Assembly (NCBI GenBank): GCA_949948835.1
Contig: CATLHF010000010.1
Location: 1 to 62,431, forward strand
Direction of reading: 5' to 3'
DNA from: an uncultured Clostridia bacterium
Lineage (GTDB): Bacteria; Bacillota; Clostridia; TANB77; CAG-508
DNA length: 62,431 nucleotides
Each line of letters opens with the position of its first letter. The first letter of the stretch is position 1. The notes under the pieces are model-generated. The model was not told where the DNA came from. It did no database searches and saw nothing but the letters and a program-made list of their open reading frames with translations. The translations under genes were made by a program, and so were the position numbers. Positions 57,758-62,431 of the stretch are shown here, piece by piece.

Positions 57758-58942
57758 TATTCATCAATTATATTCCATGCTCCACTTTCATCTTGTCCAC
57801 TTGTTTTAATTGTTGTTTTTAAGTAAACAACTGGCCTAATAGCGCTCGCATAATTTAAATTAGCCTTCTCTTCATATAACTCATTCATTCTTCCCTCTGC
57901 AATTCCAGATACATAAAGGTTATCACGAAGAACGAATCCTCCGAACTGAACATGGCTTATGCCATCATAGTCAATCTTGATTCCCCTATCAGCCATCCAG
58001 TATTTATCCCAATGGCCTTTTACAATGGTAGAATAATATGGGCTTGATTCATCCAGTAAAGTTGATAAATCATAAGCATATGCCGTATTTTTATAATCAT
58101 TTCTTGTAGCTGATGTAGTAATTCCAGTAGCATTGCTTGTAGTAGGACCGAAAAACTGTACGACCTAGCTTGAAATCATTATTAGAAAATTCAAACCCAG
58201 TAACTTCATTAACATCTTCTGTCTTCATAGATCTTGCTCCACTACCTGTAATTTTCCCAGTAGTCAATCCTTCTAGCACATCTCCTGTTTGATATGTAAA
58301 TGTTTTAGATGTATCCGCACCTTTACCATAGCCAAATATTGAACAAGCTAAATTTAATTCTTCCTCCATATATAGATACCCAATTGCTCCAACTAAATAA
58401 AGTCCATGATAATCTTCCTCAGGTACAATATTGCTGTAGTTTACCAAAACCACCTCTCCAGTCTCAGGATTGCTTTTTAACACCTTCCATTTCAATGTTT
58501 CACCATTCCTATCAGTTGCTCTTGCAGTAAATGTTTGGATCTCATATCCATTTCCATGAGACATACCAGTTCCTTTTGGTGATATATATGTTAATTTAGA
58601 TGTATCTGTTACACCTGCTGTTGGGTCATATGCTACATAATCTCCTACTTTTACTTTACTTGCAAGTAACCATGGTCCTGGTTCTTCTGGCTTATCATTT
58701 TCTTCGGGATTTGTTCCAGTTCCATTTCCACCAGCAATAATATTTTGTGCTTCGTTAAAGAACTTTCCTATTGCACCTTGCTCGTATTCTGCTGCATTTT
58801 GATAGTTCTTTCCTGCTTCTTTTGCCATCGTTAAGATTCCGTGTTCACCTATTGTTAGGTTTATTGTAATCCCTGCCAAAATTAGTAATACAATAATCGT
58901 GATAACTAGTGCTATCAGAGTTATACCTTTTGTACTTTTCAT
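57757..58942 (-). CDS. Prepilin-type surface protein; read through one CGG +1 shift
   Basis: Type IV prepilin-like N-terminus MKSTKGITLIALVITIIVLL, with the cleavage Gly before ITLIALVI, then a helix and an extracellular domain of the kind repeated in gut Clostridia (SKVKVGDYVAYDPT ...). The frame reaches LGRTVF and in-phase CGG (58148-58150). Skipping the C gives VFGPTTSNATGITTSATRND and continues in the other frame through KYWMADRGIKIDYDG to SGAWNIIDE. Total 395 codons exactly. Without the shift it ends 17 codons later. The C-terminus is the paralogue of the remnant at 57154. Confidence 0.85.
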
Positions 58943-59033
58943 TTTTCTTTTGTCTCCTTTTACTTTTTTGTTTTATTATACATTTGCGTTTAGGAGAACT
59001 CAATAAAATGAATAGCATTTAAGTATAACATTT

Positions 59034-60818
59034 TTACATAATCTCTTTGATTATCTTTGCAAGTTCTTCACTAATTCCTTTTACTTCCATTAATTCTTCT
59101 ACAGATGCTTCTTTTATTTTTTCAATACTTCCAAAGCGTTTTAGTAAGTCTTGTTTTTTCTTTTCTCCAATTCCTTTTATTTCGTCTAGGCTTGACTTTG
59201 TCATTCGTTTTGCTCTTACTTTCCTATGATATTCAATTGCTGTTTTATGAACTTCATCTTGGAAATTAGTAATAACATTCATTAGTTCTTCTGATAACGG
59301 TATTTCTTCTCTATTTTCATTAATTAATGCTCTTGTTCTATGTTTATCGTTTTTTACCATTCCATAAATTGGAATACTTAAGTTATATTTTTGAATTGCT
59401 CTTTTAGCTGCTCTTTCTTGGGTAATTCCTCCGTCTACAAAAATAGCATCTGGCAATTTCCCAAACCCACTTTTTTCATTTTCAATGGAATGTTTCAATC
59501 TTCTTGTAATGACTTCTTCCATACATCTTGGGTCATCTTGGGTAAATACTGTTTTTATTTTAAATCTTCTCGATAGCTTATGATTTACGACACCATCTTG
59601 TAAAACACACATTCCTGCTACCATATCGGTTCCAGAAATATTAGAAATATCATATGTCTCAACTTTTCTTGGCATTTTTTCTAAATTCAAAGTTTTCTTT
59701 AGTTCCATTAAAGTATCATATCTATCTTTTGCTTTGTTTTCTAACGTCACTTTTGCATTTTTTTCTGCCATTTCTACAAATCTTAATTTTTCTCCTTTTT
59801 GTGGAGATTTTAATTCTACTTTTCTTCCCACCTTATTGGATAAAAATTCTTCGATTGCTTCTTTTTCCTCTAATAAATTTTTTAACATGATTTTATGTGG
59901 TATTTCTTCTTTTGTTAGGTAGTATTGCTTAATAAAACTTGACACAATTTCTTCGTCCAAAGTATCCATTGATTCCTGAAAAAAGTAATGTTCTCTTCCT
60001 ATCATTTTACTTTTTCGAACAAAAAAAATCTCAATACAAGCTGTTAATTCATTTCTTGCAAGACCAATCACATCAATATCATTTTCTGTAATATTGGATA
60101 CTTTCTGTTTCTGATTAATATTTTCAATTGCTATTTTTTTATCTCGTAAGTATGCTGCTTCTTCATAATCTTGTTTTTTAGCAGCCTCTTTCATTGCTTC
60201 TTCTAATTCCTTTATAATCGGGTCTATTTTTCCTTCTAACAACATTAAAATTTGGTCGATTTGCTTTTTATATTCTTCTTTTGAAATATATCCCATGCAT
60301 GGTGCACTACAGCGATGAATATGGTAATTTAAACAAGCTCTATCCTTAAATTTAAAATTCTTACATTGACGAATTTTAAACTTTTCTTTAATGAAATTCA
60401 CCATTTCTTTTGCACTACCAGGATTGGCATATGGTCCAAAATATTTTGCTCCATCGTTTAAGATCGTTCTTGTAATACATACATTTGGGTAATCATTTTT
60501 TACATCTACTTTTATATAGGGATATGTTTTATCATCTTTTAATAAGACATTGAATTTAGGTCTATTTTCTTTAATTAAATTACATTCTAGTATTAATGCT
60601 TCTGCCTCATTATCTGTTACAATATATTCAAAATGATCAATTAAAGAAACCATATTCTCAATTCTTTTGGTTTTTCGATTTTTTCTAAAATATTGTCTTA
60701 CTCTATTTTTTAATACAATCGCTTTTCCAACATAAATAATATGGTCATCTTTATCCTTCATAATATAAACACCTGGCTTTGCAGGTAATTTTTTTAGTTC
60801 TTTCTCAATATTAAACAT
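59034..60818 (-). CDS. uvrC: Excinuclease ABC subunit C
   Basis: Nucleotide-excision repair endonuclease. 594 residues from ATG 60818 (MFNIEKELKKLPAKPGVYIM), preceded by GGGGGAAAT; a longer open frame lies over the leader hairpins. GIY-YIG domain (about 12-90), UVR motif (LEEAMKEAAKKQDYEEAAYL RDK), RNase H-like domain with DISNISGTDMVAGM and VDGGITQ, and helix-hairpin-helix C-terminus (SLDEIKGIGEKKKQDLLKRF). Confidence 0.96.
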   Translation of the reverse strand: MFNIEKELKKLPAKPGVYIMKDKDDHIIYVGKAIVLKNRVRQYFRKNRKTKRIENMVSLIDHFEYIVTDNEAEALILECNLIKENRPKFNVLLKDDKTYPYIKVDVKNDYPNVCITRTILNDGAKYFGPYANPGSAKEMVNFIKEKFKIRQCKNFKFKDRACLNYHIHRCSAPCMGYISKEEYKKQIDQILMLLEGKIDPIIKELEEAMKEAAKKQDYEEAAYLRDKKIAIENINQKQKVSNITENDIDVIGLARNELTACIEIFFVRKSKMIGREHYFFQESMDTLDEEIVSSFIKQYYLTKEEIPHKIMLKNLLEEKEAIEEFLSNKVGRKVELKSPQKGEKLRFVEMAEKNAKVTLENKAKDRYDTLMELKKTLNLEKMPRKVETYDISNISGTDMVAGMCVLQDGVVNHKLSRRFKIKTVFTQDDPRCMEEVITRRLKHSIENEKSGFGKLPDAIFVDGGITQERAAKRAIQKYNLSIPIYGMVKNDKHRTRALINENREEIPLSEELMNVITNFQDEVHKTAIEYHRKVRAKRMTKSSLDEIKGIGEKKKQDLLKRFGSIEKIKEASVEELMEVKGISEELAKIIKEIM

Positions 60819-60837
60819 ATTTCCCCCAAACATAAAG

Positions 60838-60931
60838 AAATACAGACAGGTCTCGCCCCATCTGTATTTCAAACTTGTCTTTTCTCGCCCAAAACAAGTT
60901 TCAACCCCCAACGGTAACATTGCATGTTACC
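60838..60931 (-). promoter_or_regulatory. uvrC leader with tandem hairpins sharing a GGGCGAGA loop
   Basis: Minus strand order: GGTAACATGCAATGTTACC palindrome (60913-60931); AAACTTGT ... ACAAGTTT stem (60871-60901) with loop TTTGGGCGAGAAAAG; AAATACAGA ... TCTGTATTT stem (60838-60869) with loop TGGGGCGAGACCTG; then the RBS. The common GGGCGAGA in two adjacent loops suggests a repeated protein- or RNA-binding site. Class not recognised. Confidence 0.5.
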
Positions 60932-61026
60932 AACTTTACGATTTGACGTTACTTGCTTATAACGCTTCTTTACTATACATCAATATTATCATTTTGTCAA
61001 GTACAAGAATTGCTTCGTAAACTATT

Positions 61027-62280
61027 TTATTCCACTTCTGCAATATATGGTAAATTTCTGTAGTTTTCATTATAGTCTAATCCATATCCTACCACAAATT
61101 TATCTGGAATCTGGAACCCTACATAATCTACTTTTACATCGTATTCTCTTCTTTCTGGTTTATCTAATAAAGTACATAGTTTAACACTATCTGGATTTTT
61201 CGTTTTTAAATGTTTAATTAAATAGCTTAACGTTCTTCCTGTATCAATAATATCTTCAATAATTAGTAGATTTTCTCCTTCTAAAGAATCTGGTAAATCT
61301 AATTTTAAATTAATTTTCCCAGAACTTATCTTTTCTCCTCCATAGCTTGAAACTTGCATAAAAGTAAATTTTACTTTTTTATTTATTTTTCTTGCTAAAT
61401 CTACCATAAAAACAGTAGATCCTTTTAGAATACATACTAATGTTAATTCTTTTCCTTCATAGTCTTTTTCAATTTGTTTTGCAAGTTCATTTACTTTATC
61501 TTGAATTCTTTTTTCATCAATTAATACTTTTAATTCTTCATCTTCGGTATTGTTTGTATCGAAAATTTTATTCAACAATTTTTTTATTATATTTAATTCT
61601 TTTCTAGTTATATTTATTTTATAAGTTTTTTTGTTACCTTTCTGAGCAGTAACAACTATTTCTACTTTATTAATACCTTCACTTAAGCTTATTTCTCCCG
61701 CTCCACTAACACTAGCATTACCATCAGCTTTCACAGCTGAAACACGTACACTCTCAACATCATTTTCTACTTCTAAACTATACTCCAAAGTATCTTTATT
61801 AAATTCTGGACTAAGTTCATACCCTTCAATAGTCAAATTCTTTAAATCAGCATTACTACTATAACTAGCTTCTATTTCTTGTTGAGTCTTAGCTGTTATT
61901 GACACACTGCCTTTTGAAGAACTAATTTCATTTCCGTCATCACCATACATCACAGCGTCTCTTAATGAGATAACTGAAGTTCCACTTTTTGTTGATTTCA
62001 ATGTAAATGTTACCTTACTATAACCAATCAATGTACTTCCTGTTCTTACACATGCTCCACCAGTATCTGAAGTTGCAGAAACTAATGAAAACATTGACGA
62101 ATCATAATTAAGACAATACTCCCAACCACTTGCACCTGAAGCATTTACTGTCACAGTAAATGTATTTCCAACTGTAACATTTTTTTTATTTGTACTTACA
62201 GATAAAGATGCTGCAAAACAAACATTTAAACCTACGACAAACAATATTAATGAATAAATAAAATATTTAGCTTTTTTCAT
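61027..62280 (-). CDS. Secreted cohesin-cadherin-like region fused to hypoxanthine phosphoribosyltransferase
   Basis: 417 residues. Signal-like N-terminus (MKKAKYFIYSLILFVVGLNV), a cohesin-type beta-sandwich (about 25-135, GNTFTVTVNASGASGWEYCL), and a cadherin-like domain (about 145-225, LSSNADLKNLTIEGYELSPE-type). After a short linker (NKIFDTNNTEDEELKVLIDE) comes a full HPRT domain (about 245-417) with the PRPP loop LLIIEDIIDTGRTLSYLI and VGYGLDYNENYRNLPYI. A cytosolic salvage enzyme behind a signal peptide is unexpected. Either gene fusion by deletion or assembly artefact; no internal start is obvious. A TTG with no RBS exists near the join. Confidence 0.75.
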   Translation of the reverse strand: MKKAKYFIYSLILFVVGLNVCFAASLSVSTNKKNVTVGNTFTVTVNASGASGWEYCLNYDSSMFSLVSATSDTGGACVRTGSTLIGYSKVTFTLKSTKSGTSVISLRDAVMYGDDGNEISSSKGSVSITAKTQQEIEASYSSNADLKNLTIEGYELSPEFNKDTLEYSLEVENDVESVRVSAVKADGNASVSGAGEISLSEGINKVEIVVTAQKGNKKTYKINITRKELNIIKKLLNKIFDTNNTEDEELKVLIDEKRIQDKVNELAKQIEKDYEGKELTLVCILKGSTVFMVDLARKINKKVKFTFMQVSSYGGEKISSGKINLKLDLPDSLEGENLLIIEDIIDTGRTLSYLIKHLKTKNPDSVKLCTLLDKPERREYDVKVDYVGFQIPDKFVVGYGLDYNENYRNLPYIAEVE

Positions 62281-62294
62281 TTTTTTTCTCCTTA

Positions 62295-62431
62295 CTACAA
62301 AACAACTTTACCAAGAATATGACTTTGTACCAAAATTAAATCATTAATTTTAACATTATTATCATAATTTACATCTGCGGCATAATACTTTTCATTTTGT
62401 AAAGTTAATTTTTCCAATATATGACTTTGTA
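62295..62431 (-). CDS. Dockerin-bearing protein, C-terminal end (open at right edge)
   Basis: The last 44 residues of a gene running off the window: a type I dockerin-like calcium motif (ADVNYDNNVKINDLILVQSH), partly duplicated upstream (SHILEKLTLQNEKYY). It ends 14 bp before the cohesin-HPRT gene, so the cohesin and dockerin genes are probably one operon and may bind each other. Confidence 0.6.
   Translation of the reverse strand, partial: QSHILEKLTLQNEKYYAADVNYDNNVKINDLILVQSHILGKVVL

Noticed and set aside
60819..60920. N-terminal extension of uvrC
   Set aside because: It translates the leader hairpins; UvrC family start and RBS are at 60818.
60819..61026. T-box or known riboswitch upstream of uvrC
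   Set aside because: No T-box sequence or known aptamer core; only tandem hairpins.

Overview
The window comes from an AT-rich, spore-forming Firmicute of the class Clostridia, probably an uncultured gut anaerobe. The pointers are an alpha/beta-type small acid-soluble spore protein, SpoIVB, YqfC/YqfD, PdaA and SpoVG, a complete S10-spc-alpha ribosomal operon, zinc-ribbon variants of S14 and S4, a cohesin/dockerin pair, and very A/T-biased codons. No tRNA, rRNA, CRISPR or prophage is present.

Layout. 1-3900: end of an Rpn-type nuclease gene, cdaA (c-di-AMP synthesis), a Cys-rich probable spore-surface protein, two half-size TauE/SafE exporters and an XRE regulator. 3900-8500: rarA, ruvA, a membrane J-domain protein, an XRE regulator, a 26-bp-armed palindromic element, and metK behind a SAM-I riboswitch. 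8488-25900: the S10-spc-alpha operon on the minus strand, from one near-perfect promoter at 25867-25895 down to rplQ, with a nuclease/P-loop gene pair lodged between secY and adk. 26000-31900: pepV, spoVG, murC, spoIVB and two isolated ORFs of unusual codon use. 31979-43458: a twelve-gene Tad-like (type IV pilus-related) machine with a paralogous family of pilin-like proteins. 43597-53638: HAD phosphatase, SASP, hpf, recO-yqzL-era, DUF3048, dgkA-PAP2, ybeY, yqfD-yqfC and pdaA. 53700-62431: orphan GHKL kinase, pseudouridine synthase, methyltransferase, decayed genes, a prepilin-like surface protein, uvrC, a cohesin-HPRT fusion and the end of a dockerin protein.

Main observation. Eight conserved genes (a TauE half, rarA, spoIVB, a Cof-type HAD gene, recO, yqfD, an RluD-family gene and a prepilin-like gene) are each broken into two or three frames. 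All ten breaks have the same form: an in-phase CGG followed by A, T or G, where skipping the C and reading GGN as glycine restores the family sequence and gives an exact whole number of codons. In my manual scan no other conserved gene in the window has an in-phase CGG. Only three isolated, unrecognised ORFs use CGG as an ordinary arginine codon. This points to pervasive +1 decoding at CGG (an unassigned 'hungry' codon or a four-base codon) rather than random sequencing error or gene decay. The true pseudogenes at 57154-57711 decay quite differently. I would check this first.
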